From CAMDHY01 sp046156265 (GTDB taxonomy: Bacteria > Pseudomonadota > Alphaproteobacteria > Rhizobiales > Segnochrobactraceae): a DNA stretch of 6,437 nt. The notes below the pieces were generated by a model. That model was not told where the DNA came from. It searched no databases and saw only the letters and a program-made list of their open reading frames with translations. Each line of letters opens with the position of its first letter. Position 1 is the stretch's first letter. The stretch covers positions 1 through 6,437 of the forward strand of contig NZ_JAWDIR010000027.1 in the NCBI RefSeq assembly GCF_046156265.1, read 5' to 3'. Below are positions 1 through 5,756 of the stretch, in pieces. The translations under genes were made by a program, and so were the position numbers.

Positions 1-15
1 CTGTTGAAGAAGTCG
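1..15 (+). repeat. Left terminal inverted repeat of the IS5/IS1182-type element
   Basis: CTGTTGAAGAAGTCG at the window edge matches the reverse complement of 1325-1339 (CTGTTCAAGAAGGCG) at 13 of 15 positions. It may extend outward beyond the window. Confidence 0.75.
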
Positions 16-70
16 CTCGTCCCAGCTGTCTCGGCGTGATTCACTCCCGTATCTGGAGGGGAGTGTCGGC

Positions 71-1180
71 GTGCGCGGGACGGACGAGAGGACGGGGGCG
101 CTTTTCAGCTACGTGGACCTCGAGGTGCGTGTACCGGCGGGGCATCCGCTGCGGGCGATCCGGTCGCTGGTGAACGAGGTACTGGCGGCGATGGCGGGCG
201 ACCTTTCGGCGCTGTACTCGGGCCTCGGCCGGCCTTCGATCGCGCCAGAGAAGCTGCTGCGGGCGATGCTTCTGCAGGCCTTCCACTCGATCCGCTCGGA
301 GCGCCAGCTGATGGAGCGGCTGGAGTTCGATCTGCTGTTCCGCTGGTTCGTCGGGCTCGGCATCGTCGATGCGGTCTGGGATCACTCGACGTTCTCGAAG
401 AACCGCGACCGGTTGCTCGCCGGCGACGTTGCCGCGCGGTTCCTGTCCGCCGTGCTGGCCGAGCGCCGCGTGAAGCGGCTGCTGTCGAGCGATCACATCA
501 GCGTCGACGGCACGCTGATCCAGGCATGGGCTTCGACGAAGAGCTTCAGGCCGATTGAAGAGCCTGGGGAAGGCTCCGGCCCTGATGAGCCACCGCCGGG
601 CGGGCGCAACGCCGAGGCGGACTTCCGCGGCGAGAAGCGCTCGAACGCCACCCACGCCTCGACCACCGATCCGGACGCCAAGCTCTATCGCAAGGGGCCC
701 GGCATCGAGGCGAAGCTCGCCTTCCTCGGCCATGCCCTGATGGAGAACCGCTCCGGCGTCATCGTCGACGCCTGCCTGACGAAGGTGGGCGGCCATGCCG
801 AGCGGGTGGCGGCACTGGCGATGATCGAGCCGCATGCCGACCGGCCGCGCCCGATCACACTCGGGGCCGACCGCGGCTACGACGCCGCCAACTTCGTGAA
901 CGAGTTGCGCTCGATGAATGTGCGTCCGCGCGTGGCGCAGAACCTCACCCGGCGCCTCGGAAGCTCGGTGATCGACGGCCGCACCGCCCGCCATCCCGGC
1001 TATGCCGCGAGCCAGCGGGTCCGCAAGCGCATCGAGGAGGGCTTCGGCTGGATGAAGGCGGTGGCCGGCCTCCACCGACCGAAGCTGCGCGGCGTCGATC
1101 GGGTCGGATGGGCCTTCACCTTCGCGGCCGCCGCCTACAACCTCGTCCGCTTGCCCAAGCTGCTGGCGGCGCCAGCTTGA
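71..1180 (+). CDS. IS5-family (IS1182-like) DDE transposase, 369 aa
   Basis: Transposase that would catalyse excision and insertion of its own element. The start is GTG at 71, preceded by a purine-rich GGAGGGGAG stretch about 10 bases upstream that suits a ribosome-binding site. The N-terminal part (about residues 15-110, with VPAGHPLRAI and LLRAMLLQAFHSIRSER) matches the DUF772-type domain of IS5/IS1182 transposases. The catalytic DDE core follows, with Asp146 in ISVDGTLIQAW, Asp267 in LGADRGYD, and Glu322 or Glu323 in RKRIEEGFGWMK near the C-terminus. The length is normal for the family, and no stop or frameshift interrupts the frame, so it may be active. It is transcribed towards the GXM-like gene, but about 450 bp separates them. 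A long minus-strand frame over the same bases is a GC-driven shadow. Confidence 0.93.
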   Translation: MRGTDERTGALFSYVDLEVRVPAGHPLRAIRSLVNEVLAAMAGDLSALYSGLGRPSIAPEKLLRAMLLQAFHSIRSERQLMERLEFDLLFRWFVGLGIVDAVWDHSTFSKNRDRLLAGDVAARFLSAVLAERRVKRLLSSDHISVDGTLIQAWASTKSFRPIEEPGEGSGPDEPPPGGRNAEADFRGEKRSNATHASTTDPDAKLYRKGPGIEAKLAFLGHALMENRSGVIVDACLTKVGGHAERVAALAMIEPHADRPRPITLGADRGYDAANFVNELRSMNVRPRVAQNLTRRLGSSVIDGRTARHPGYAASQRVRKRIEEGFGWMKAVAGLHRPKLRGVDRVGWAFTFAAAAYNLVRLPKLLAAPA

Positions 1181-1324
1181 GCGGGGCGATCGGCCAGTCG
1201 ATGCAGCGCTCCTCGTCGCGGCTCCAACACAACCAGGCCACGCATCATCGGCGCCGACCTGCTCACCTGCCGCACTCCATCACCACAAACGCTGCCGGCA
1301 AGCGAGACCAACCCGCCAAACGCA

Positions 1325-1339
1325 CGCCTTCTTGAACAG
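1325..1339 (+). repeat. Right terminal inverted repeat of the IS5/IS1182-type element
   Basis: CGCCTTCTTGAACAG is the imperfect inverse of the first 15 bases of the window (13 of 15). It marks the right end of the element. The following bases, cctgctag, may include a few more element bases or the target CTAG. Confidence 0.75.
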
Positions 1340-1634
1340 CCTGCTAGTGCCGGTCGAGATCGTGCCGACGGCGACACCGCCGCCGAGCGACGAGGTGGTG
1401 GCGACGCTGAGGACTCGGCGAAGGCCGGGGGGCACATCAACGCGAGGGGCGGCTCGGTCGATCCCAGCGTCTCCAACGACAACCAGGACTGCGACGCTAC
1501 GACTGCTGGGTTAGCCGCCGTCTGCATCACCAAGCCATGTGGATCAACCGTTTGATTGAGCTTTGACCCAGTGTTGCGTGAACGAGTGATTTATGTCCAA
1601 ATGCACACTTGTTCACGAGAACCGCGGACCATAG
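1340..1634. other. Intergenic stretch with no recognised gene
   Basis: The first about 200 bp are GC-rich and contain only short open frames. One runs in the frame of 1349-1555 and another ends at about 1560 with a basic stretch (LRRYDCWVSRRLHHQAMW). Neither has a ribosome-binding site or a family I recognise. They could be fragments of a gene cut by the upstream IS. The last about 80 bp become AT-richer, like the gene that follows. TTGACC at 1563-1568 could be a weak -35 box, but no good -10 box follows at the right spacing. An inverted repeat at 1577-1617 is listed separately. Confidence 0.5.
1577..1617 (+). repeat. 12-bp inverted repeat upstream of the GXM-like gene
   Basis: CGTGAACGAGTG (1577-1588) and CACTTGTTCACG (1606-1617) are inverse copies, separated by 17 bases. 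The one difference becomes a G-U pair in RNA, so the transcript would form an unbroken 12-bp stem. It ends 17 bases before the ATG at 1635. It could be a leader hairpin, an operator, or the end of a lost mobile element. No T-run follows, so it is not a classical terminator. Confidence 0.6.
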
Positions 1635-2276
1635 ATGCGCCAGTTTTCAACTGTTTTTAGCGAAAATTACCGGACAGATATACAACTTTCCAGGCATCAA
1701 GCTGCAATCATTGGGCAAACGATATGGTGCTCAGGCCCCGGCTCTAATGTTCTCGTGTTTGGGTTGGGAAACGACTCGCTGCTTTGGAATAAGCTGAATG
1801 CTCATGGCAGGACAGTTTTTGTTGAAAATAACAAAACTTGGGCCAAAGATATGCGTGAGCGCTGGCCTGAACTTGAAATTGAGCGCGTGTCATATGGAAA
1901 AAGTACAGTTGAATCTAGTCTTCCAATAGATGAGAAGGCCCTAATTGAGCATCCAATTCCAGGTTTTATGCGCGATATAAAGTGGGATGTTATTTTAATC
2001 GACGGACCAATGGGTTTTAGAAGCACATCTCCGGGAAGAGCCCTGCCTATTTATTGGTCGTATGTTACTGCAAGAGAGTGTACTCACATATTTATTGATG
2101 ATTGTAACAGACGTCTAGAGGGGGAGTATACCGCAAAATTCTTTCCTGGCACGGAGCGTGTAGTTGTTAATGTGCCTCGGGTCATGAAATTGGGAAAGCC
2201 CAGCAAAGAGTGGATGTCTTGGGTAGTGGGGGGAGAGGTGAACCGCTCCGGGTTTGGCGGAGGCTCCAACTTTTGA
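1635..2276 (+). CDS. GXM/IRX15-like (DUF579) methyltransferase, 3' end altered by IS insertion
   Basis: Predicted SAM-dependent methyltransferase resembling the glucuronoxylan 4-O-methyltransferase family, which in plants O-methylates glucuronic acid side chains of xylan. The sequence shows the family pattern in order: NVLVFGLGNDSLLW at residues 38-51 (SAM-binding loop), GRTVFVENN at 58-66, WDVILIDGPMGF at 117-128, an SPGRALPIYW segment at 132-141, and HIFIDDCNRRLEGEY at 151-165, where plant proteins have a V-H-D..R.vE motif. There is no signal peptide or membrane segment, unlike the plant enzymes, which carry an N-terminal anchor. The start at 1635 has only a weak ribosome-binding site. The IS3 terminal repeat begins at 2239, so from about residue 202 the protein (NRSGFGGGSNF and the stop) is encoded by IS DNA. 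Little of the fold seems lost, but the native C-terminus is gone. Base composition is AT-richer than the neighbours. The bacterial substrate is unknown; a uronic acid in a surface glycan is an inference. Confidence 0.78.
   Translation: MRQFSTVFSENYRTDIQLSRHQAAIIGQTIWCSGPGSNVLVFGLGNDSLLWNKLNAHGRTVFVENNKTWAKDMRERWPELEIERVSYGKSTVESSLPIDEKALIEHPIPGFMRDIKWDVILIDGPMGFRSTSPGRALPIYWSYVTARECTHIFIDDCNRRLEGEYTAKFFPGTERVVVNVPRVMKLGKPSKEWMSWVVGGEVNRSGFGGGSNF
2239..2265 (+). repeat. Left terminal inverted repeat of the IS3 element
   Basis: It begins TGAACCGCTCCGGGTTTG and matches the reverse complement of 3530-3556 at 25 of 27 positions. It also encodes part of the altered C-terminus of the upstream methyltransferase. 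Confidence 0.92.
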
Positions 2277-2288
2277 GGGGATGGGGCC

Positions 2289-2615
2289 ATGACGAAGAAG
2301 GCGAACACATTCTCGCCTGAGGTGCGCGCCCGTGCGGTTCGGATGGTGCTCGAACACGAAGGCGATCATACATCGCGCTGGGCTGCCATCGCCTCGATCG
2401 CGGCGAAGATCGGCTGCACAGGCGAGACGCTGCGGCTCTGGCTGAAGAAGGCGGAACGAGACGGCGACCGTTCCGGCAGTTCGGCCGCCGACCTGGCTGC
2501 CCGGCTGAAGGCGTTGGAGCGCGAGAACCGTGAGCTTCGGCAGGCCAACGAGATCCTGCGCCAGGCGTCGGCGTATTTTGCCCTGGCGGAGCTCGACCGC
2601 CGACCCAAGTCATGA
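2289..2615 (+). CDS. IS3-family transposase OrfA (IS51-like), 108 aa
   Basis: DNA-binding subunit of the IS3-type transposase. The N-terminal half holds an HTH_Tnp_1-type helix-turn-helix (around residues 30-53, with SIAAKIGCTGETLRLWLKKA). It is followed by a heptad-patterned coiled coil (residues 69-90, LAARLKALERENRELRQANEIL), the leucine zipper used for multimerisation. The start ATG at 2289 follows a GAGGGG ribosome-binding site; an ATG at 2281 is closed by a stop three codons later. The length is normal. The stop overlaps the start of orfB in an ATGA at 2612-2615. This fits coupled translation of OrfB. I see no A-rich slippery heptamer for the programmed -1 frameshift that many IS3 elements use to make OrfAB. 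Confidence 0.93.
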   Translation: MTKKANTFSPEVRARAVRMVLEHEGDHTSRWAAIASIAAKIGCTGETLRLWLKKAERDGDRSGSSAADLAARLKALERENRELRQANEILRQASAYFALAELDRRPKS

Positions 2616-3517
2616 CCGGGTTCATCGACGATCATCGCGGCGTCTATGGGATCGAGCCGATCTGCCGCGTTCTGCCGATCGCCCCGTCGACGTACCACGC
2701 CCACGTAGCTCGCCGGGCCGATCCCTCCAAGTCCTCGGCCCGAACCTGCCGCGACTCCGCTCTTCGCGGCACCATCCGTCGCGTCTTCGACGATAACTTT
2801 CGCGTCTACGGCGTCCGCAAGGTCTGGCGCCAGATGAAGCGCGAGGGGGAGAGTGTGGCGCGCTGCGCGGTGACGCGGCTGATGAAGGACTTGGGTCTGC
2901 GGGGTGTGATCCGCGGCAGGCCGGTGAAGACGACGGTGAGTAATCGAGCGAAGCCATGCCCGCTGGATCGCGTCAATCGCCAGTTCCGGGCGCCGAGGCC
3001 GAATGCAATGTGGCTTTCTGACGTCACCTACGTCGCAACCTGGTCCGGCTTCGCCTATGTCGCCTTCGTCATAGACGCCTTCGCCCGCCGCATCGTCGGC
3101 TGGCGGGCGAGCAGAACGGCGCGCGCAACCTTGGTGCTTGATGCCCTCGAGCAAGCGCTCCACGCCCGGCGCCCGAGCCAGTCCGACGGTTTGGTTCACC
3201 ACAGCAATCGAGGCGTCCAGTACATCTCGATCCGCTACACGGAACGTCTCGCGGAGGCTGGCGTCCTCCCCTCGGTTGGCAGTGTCCGGGATTCCTACGA
3301 CAACGCTCTCGCCGAGACGATCAACGGCCTCTACAAGACCGAGGTGATCCATCGGCGCGGGCCCTGGCGGTCCTTCGAGGCCGTCGAGTACGCGACCCTC
3401 GACTGGGTCGACTGGCTCACCAACCGGCGGCTTCTCGAGCCAATCGGCAACATCCCGCCAGCAGAAGCTGAATCGCGCTGGTGGGCCGGCCAGGAGCAGG
3501 CGACGATCGCCGCCTGA
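2612..3517 (+). CDS. IS3-family transposase OrfB, DDE integrase core with D-to-N change, 301 aa
   Basis: Catalytic subunit of the IS3 element, with an N-terminal HTH_21-like region (residues 1-60; RVYGVRKVWRQM at 64-75) and an rve-type integrase core. The first catalytic Asp is Asp137 in WLSDVTYV. The catalytic Glu is Glu235 in NALAETINGLYKTEVI. The second acidic residue is normally the Asp of an HHSDRG motif. Here it is Asn199 in HHSNRGVQY, codon AAT at 3206-3208, exactly 35 residues before Glu235. A single G-to-A change from GAT explains it. This residue holds a metal ion in DDE enzymes, so I infer loss of catalysis although the frame is full length. The start overlaps orfA by ATGA, and its own ribosome-binding site is weak. 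Confidence 0.92.
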   Translation: MTGFIDDHRGVYGIEPICRVLPIAPSTYHAHVARRADPSKSSARTCRDSALRGTIRRVFDDNFRVYGVRKVWRQMKREGESVARCAVTRLMKDLGLRGVIRGRPVKTTVSNRAKPCPLDRVNRQFRAPRPNAMWLSDVTYVATWSGFAYVAFVIDAFARRIVGWRASRTARATLVLDALEQALHARRPSQSDGLVHHSNRGVQYISIRYTERLAEAGVLPSVGSVRDSYDNALAETINGLYKTEVIHRRGPWRSFEAVEYATLDWVDWLTNRRLLEPIGNIPPAEAESRWWAGQEQATIAA

Positions 3518-3529
3518 CTCAAACAAAAC

Positions 3530-3556
3530 AGCCTCCGGCAAACCCGAAGCGGTTCA
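3530..3556 (+). repeat. Right terminal inverted repeat of the IS3 element
   Basis: It ends CCCGAAGCGGTTCA and is the 25/27 inverse of 2239-2265. The final CA at 3555-3556 marks the element boundary, and IS110-derived sequence begins immediately after it. Confidence 0.92.
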
Positions 3557-4111
3557 GGCGCACCTTGATGCCCTCATGGCGGCAGAGCGGATCTCGCTGA
3601 GCCCACGAACCCGGCGGCTGATCGAGCACCAGCGCGCCGAGTGGTGCGAGCTGGACCGCCGGATCCAGGCGTTCGACGAGGAGTTCGCGCTGCAGGCCCG
3701 GACGGAGGAGAGTGCCCGGCTGCTGACCACGATCCCTGGGATCGGACCGCTGAACGCCACGGCGTTGGTCGCAGCGATTGGCAGAGCCGATACGTTCGCG
3801 CGGGGCCGCGACCTGGCTGCGTGGATGGGACTGGTGCCCCGGCAGATGACCACGGGCGGCAAGCCGAAGCTGCTGGGGATCAGCAAGCGCGGCAATGAGT
3901 ACCTGCGCAGGATGCTGATCCACGGCGCGCGTGCTGCCCTGCCGACGGTGGCAAAGGGAGAGACGCGCTGGGTGGCTGGCTGCGAGGCCTTGTGGCACGG
4001 GCCCATGTGAATAACGTGGTGGTGGCGCTCGCCGCGAAGCTGGCGCGGATCATCTGCGCGGTCCTCCGCAGCGGGCAGCGGTTCAGGATGCAGGCGGCGA
4101 CATCATCATAA
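3557..4111 (+). pseudogene. IS110-family transposase, C-terminal half only, frameshifted
   Basis: Remnant of an IS110-family transposase. These are DEDD enzymes with an N-terminal RuvC-like domain and a C-terminal Transposase_20 domain. The N-terminal half is absent: the frame begins at the right end of the IS3 element (AHLDALMAAERISLSP). What remains has the helix-hairpin-like TIPGIGPLNATALVAAIG segment, AAWMGLVPRQMTTGGKPKLLGISKRGNEYLRRML, and the start of the tail. Near 3967 the frame breaks. The continuation LGGWLRGLVARAHVNNVVVALAAKLARI, typical of the family's end, is read in another frame up to the stop at 4109-4111. Loss of one base explains this. In the original frame the protein would stop early at 4010. 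It cannot be active. The missing half agrees with a deletion or recombination at the IS3 boundary. Confidence 0.88.
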
Positions 4112-4364
4112 CCAAAGAGATCTGCCGTTCGCGCTCACCCAGCGCGGTCGGCCGACGAGGTCTGCGGGTGGTGGGAGCGAGATGGCCTGACAGTCGATCG
4201 GCGTTCTGGAACCCTGGTCAAAAAATGGCCTTCGACGCCGTGAAGTTTATGAGGTTCGGGACGCGCGGATCTCCATCTTGGCCAGGGCGACCCCTCGAGA
4301 CCGGATAAGTTGGCGTAGACTGATGAGGCACGATCTTGAATTCCGATTGCAGACGGGGCGGGCC
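4112..4364. other. Non-coding region, probable 3' end of the IS110 element and a junction
   Basis: No gene is visible. The first part is probably the non-coding right end of the IS110 element. CCCTGGTCA (4212-4220) and TGGCCAGGG (4279-4287) form an imperfect 9-bp inverted repeat (8 of 9) enclosing a stretch that includes CTTCGACGCCGTGAAG (4231-4246), which can form a small stem with CTTC/GAAG. Such structure could be an end signal or part of the guide (bridge) RNA that IS110/IS1111 elements encode outside the transposase gene, but which group this element belongs to cannot be settled here. Somewhere between about 4287 and 4364 the sequence changes to the minus-strand IS3 orfA remnant. Confidence 0.4.
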
Positions 4365-4652
4365 ATACGTTTTTCCGAGCGCCTCACGCAGCGTTGCGAC
4401 GTCCAGCATCGACTCCGCCAAGATCTTCTTCAGCTTGCGGTTCTCGTCCTCGAGGCTCTTCAGCCGCCGGGCGTCCGACACTTCCATCCCGCCGTAGCGG
4501 GACCGCCAGTTGTAGAACGTCGCGTCGCTGATGCCGCGCTTGTGGCAGAGCTCCGCGACCGGAATCCCCGCCGGGCTCTTCGTCTGGCGAGCCGATCCCG
4601 AGGCGATTATCTCCACCCGGAAGCGCGCACTTCCGCCTTGGAGTAGATCCAT
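4365..4652 (-). pseudogene. IS3-family (IS407-like) orfA remnant
   Basis: The minus-strand frame starting at 4652 contains a clear OrfA core: IPVAELCHKRGISDATFYNWRSRYGG (helix-turn-helix, residues 30-55), then MEVSDARRLKSLEDENRKLKKILAESMLDVATLREALGK (residues 56-94), the coiled coil and end typical of IS407-type OrfA. The first about 28 residues (SARFRVEIIASGSARQTKSPAG) match the family poorly and have extra residues, so the 5' end is probably damaged. After residue 94 the frame runs on to 4218 through unrelated DNA. The family stop is missing, and no orfB follows. It is therefore a truncated orfA joined to the IS110 end. Confidence 0.8.
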
Positions 4653-4675
4653 TAAGCATGGTCAAGCCAGCTTAA
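4652..4675 (-). repeat. Inverted repeat just downstream of the DUF1698-like gene
   Basis: On the minus strand TTAAGCTGG, five loop bases and CCA-T-GCTTAA form a stem of nine pairs with one bulged base. It begins 5 bases after the methyltransferase stop. No T-run follows, so Rho-independent termination is doubtful. It may be a chance palindrome or part of an old IS3 end. Confidence 0.35.
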
Positions 4676-4679
4676 CCAT

Positions 4680-5537
4680 TCATCGTGTCGCCTGTGCCCA
4701 TAGCCTGATCGCATGTGTTTGTTTTTTTTGCTCTTCCGTCAATACGTCGGTTCCATCGTGTATCTCGATGTGCGTAAAGCCGCACCCTTTCAGCATGGCG
4801 ACCAGCCCAGCTGCCGTCGGGGCCCACCAAGTTGTTTTGTCGGCATTGAGATTGTCAGATTCATAAAACTCCCACAAAGCGCGCCCGCCGCCAGCTGGTA
4901 AATGCAGCCCCTGCGTCTCGACGATAAGGCGCTCGCCTGTAAGGTTCGCGACTTTTTGTAACGAATAGAATGGATTGCGAGTGTGGTAAAGAACGCCAAG
5001 ATAAAGTACGACGTCGAAAGGGCCGCCAGCATAGTCTTCTGCCAGACTTAGAACTGGCTGCACGCTTGATTGTAGAATTTCTTTAGTTACATCAAAAGCG
5101 CGACGCCCAGGCTGCGTGACTGTATCAATGCAGTCCGCAGGTGGATCATAGACATCGGGAGCTCGACCTGCCGCACGCTCAGATGCAACCCAAGCATGAA
5201 TCTTTGGCCAGTCAAAACACCAAGAATAATAGTCAGGTGCCGTTACTGATTTGGCTCCGCGCCGTTCAGCCTCAAACGAGAACCAACCGCCGAATGCTCC
5301 AATGTCAAGAACGGACTTTCCGCGCAAGTCAGGCAGGTTAGCTAGATGCATTTCGCGTGCCGTAATCTTGGATATCTTATTCTGGCCTTCAATAAATACA
5401 TCCCCAAGATCTACGCTATGCCATATCATCTGCGGAGAGCAGCGACTACGGAAGTCGGCCTCCGTTACGCCTGATTTGAAGTCCCGCCAAAGGTCGACAG
5501 GCCTGAGATCACGTATTTCGTTGATGAACGCGTTCAC
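4680..5537 (-). CDS. DUF1698 (CmoB-like) class I SAM-dependent methyltransferase, 285 aa
   Basis: Predicted soluble methyltransferase. Motif I is SVLDIGAFGGWFSFEAERRG (residues 75-94), the acidic post-I position is in TAPDYYSW (99-106), and FDVVLYLGVLYHTRNPFYSL (174-193) closely matches the motif that defines the CmoB/DUF1698 family. WWAPTAAGLVAMLKGCGF (237-254) is the usual C-terminal helix region. True CmoB transfers carboxymethyl to tRNA U34 and is about 320 aa, with a Trp/Lys-rich stretch before motif I. Here that stretch reads HSVDLGDVFIEGQNKISKIT, so I infer an ordinary SAM enzyme rather than CmoB. Such proteins often sit in glycan or polysaccharide clusters. The start is GTG at 5535-5537 with AGGAAA at 5543-5548 as ribosome-binding site. 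The stop at 4680 borders IS remnants. The gene looks intact and is AT-richer than its neighbours. Its substrate is unknown. Confidence 0.85.
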   Translation of the reverse strand: MNAFINEIRDLRPVDLWRDFKSGVTEADFRSRCSPQMIWHSVDLGDVFIEGQNKISKITAREMHLANLPDLRGKSVLDIGAFGGWFSFEAERRGAKSVTAPDYYSWCFDWPKIHAWVASERAAGRAPDVYDPPADCIDTVTQPGRRAFDVTKEILQSSVQPVLSLAEDYAGGPFDVVLYLGVLYHTRNPFYSLQKVANLTGERLIVETQGLHLPAGGGRALWEFYESDNLNADKTTWWAPTAAGLVAMLKGCGFTHIEIHDGTDVLTEEQKKQTHAIRLWAQATR

Positions 5538-5581
5538 ACTGTTTTCCTGTCAACTTTCCCAGCTACTCTTCGCTTGAGGGC

Positions 5582-5704
5582 ATGACGAGCCAAAGCGCCT
5601 GCTTCACGGACGATGAAGCTTTACTCGAATACATCATGGTCATGCGGTTTGCCAAACGTCAAGTCTGTCGCACGTGCAGCAAGGTAGCGACGTTCCACGT
5701 ATGA
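5582..5704 (+). pseudogene. IS1595-family transposase, N-terminal stub (40 codons)
   Basis: Reads MTSQSACFTDDEALLEYIMV, then MRFAKRQVCRTCSKVATFHV and a stop. The pattern FTDDEALLEY...MRF....C..CSK..TFH resembles the start of ISXO2/IS1595-like transposases, which begin with a zinc ribbon. Only its first Cys pair (C29, C32) survives. The ATG at 5582 has GAGGG just upstream. The second Cys pair and the whole DDE-type (DDEN/K) core are missing. The frame ends where sequence of the minus-strand IS3 orfB element begins, so that insertion probably cut it. It lies 44 bp from, and diverges from, the DUF1698-like gene. The match is by pattern memory over a short stretch, so confidence is moderate. Confidence 0.55.
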
Positions 5705-5756
5705 GCGACCGTCATGCCGATGTTGCCTGCCCCACGTCGGTGGTTCGGTTCGATTG

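Larger units (their letters stand above)
1..1339 (+). mobile_element. IS5/IS1182-type insertion sequence, nearly complete
   Basis: A single-gene DDE insertion sequence. The window opens at or just inside its left terminal repeat, and a matching inverted repeat ends at 1339. The transposase gene fills most of the element, and about 145 bp without a gene lies between its stop and the right repeat. The true outer ends could lie a few bases further out. The right side continues into cctgctag, and similar elements often begin with extra bases before CTGTTGAAGAAG, so the left end may be cut by the window. The target duplication cannot be checked because the left flank is missing. Assignment to IS5 or to the related IS1182 group rests on the transposase and on the CTGTTGAAGAAG-like ends. 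Confidence 0.8.
2239..3556 (+). mobile_element. IS3-family (IS51-like) insertion sequence, full length, 1318 bp
   Basis: Complete element bounded by 27-bp terminal inverted repeats that start TG and end CA, as is usual for IS3. It carries orfA and orfB in the usual -1 frame relation. The bases flanking it are AGG on the left and GGC on the right, so the 3-bp target duplication expected from simple insertion is absent. The left flank is the GXM-like gene and the right flank is a truncated IS110 transposase. This suggests that one side was replaced by a deletion or by recombination between IS copies. The transposase carries a catalytic-residue change, so the copy is probably dead on its own. 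Confidence 0.92.

Noticed and set aside
41..1075. A 344-codon minus-strand open frame opposite the IS5-type transposase
   Set aside because: It is antisense to a gene with clear DDE motifs. Its Arg/Ala/His-rich, low-complexity product is typical of a GC-rich shadow frame.
1349..1555. A 69-codon plus-strand open frame ending in a Cys-containing tail
   Set aside because: It has no start codon with a ribosome-binding site, no family match, and the composition of degraded GC-rich DNA. At most it is a fragment of a lost gene.
2560..2620. A programmed -1 frameshift site joining IS3 orfA to orfB
   Set aside because: The frames are in the right -1 relation, but no A-rich slippery heptamer is visible. 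The ATGA overlap explains OrfB synthesis more simply.
2366..3541. A 391-codon minus-strand open frame across IS3 orfA and orfB
   Set aside because: It is a shadow of two well-supported transposase frames, and the product shows no recognisable domain.
4218..4364. The C-terminal 50 residues of the minus-strand OrfA frame as genuine protein
   Set aside because: Family resemblance stops at LREALGK. The rest reads through the IS110 end and is junction sequence.
4652..4675. A Rho-independent terminator after the DUF1698-like gene
   Set aside because: The stem has a bulge and no T-run follows on the minus strand, so it is listed only as an inverted repeat.
1635..5537. A methylation-based defence or modification system built from the two methyltransferases
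   Set aside because: Neither protein has the DPPY/NPPY or PCQ motifs of DNA methyltransferases, and no nuclease or specificity gene is near.
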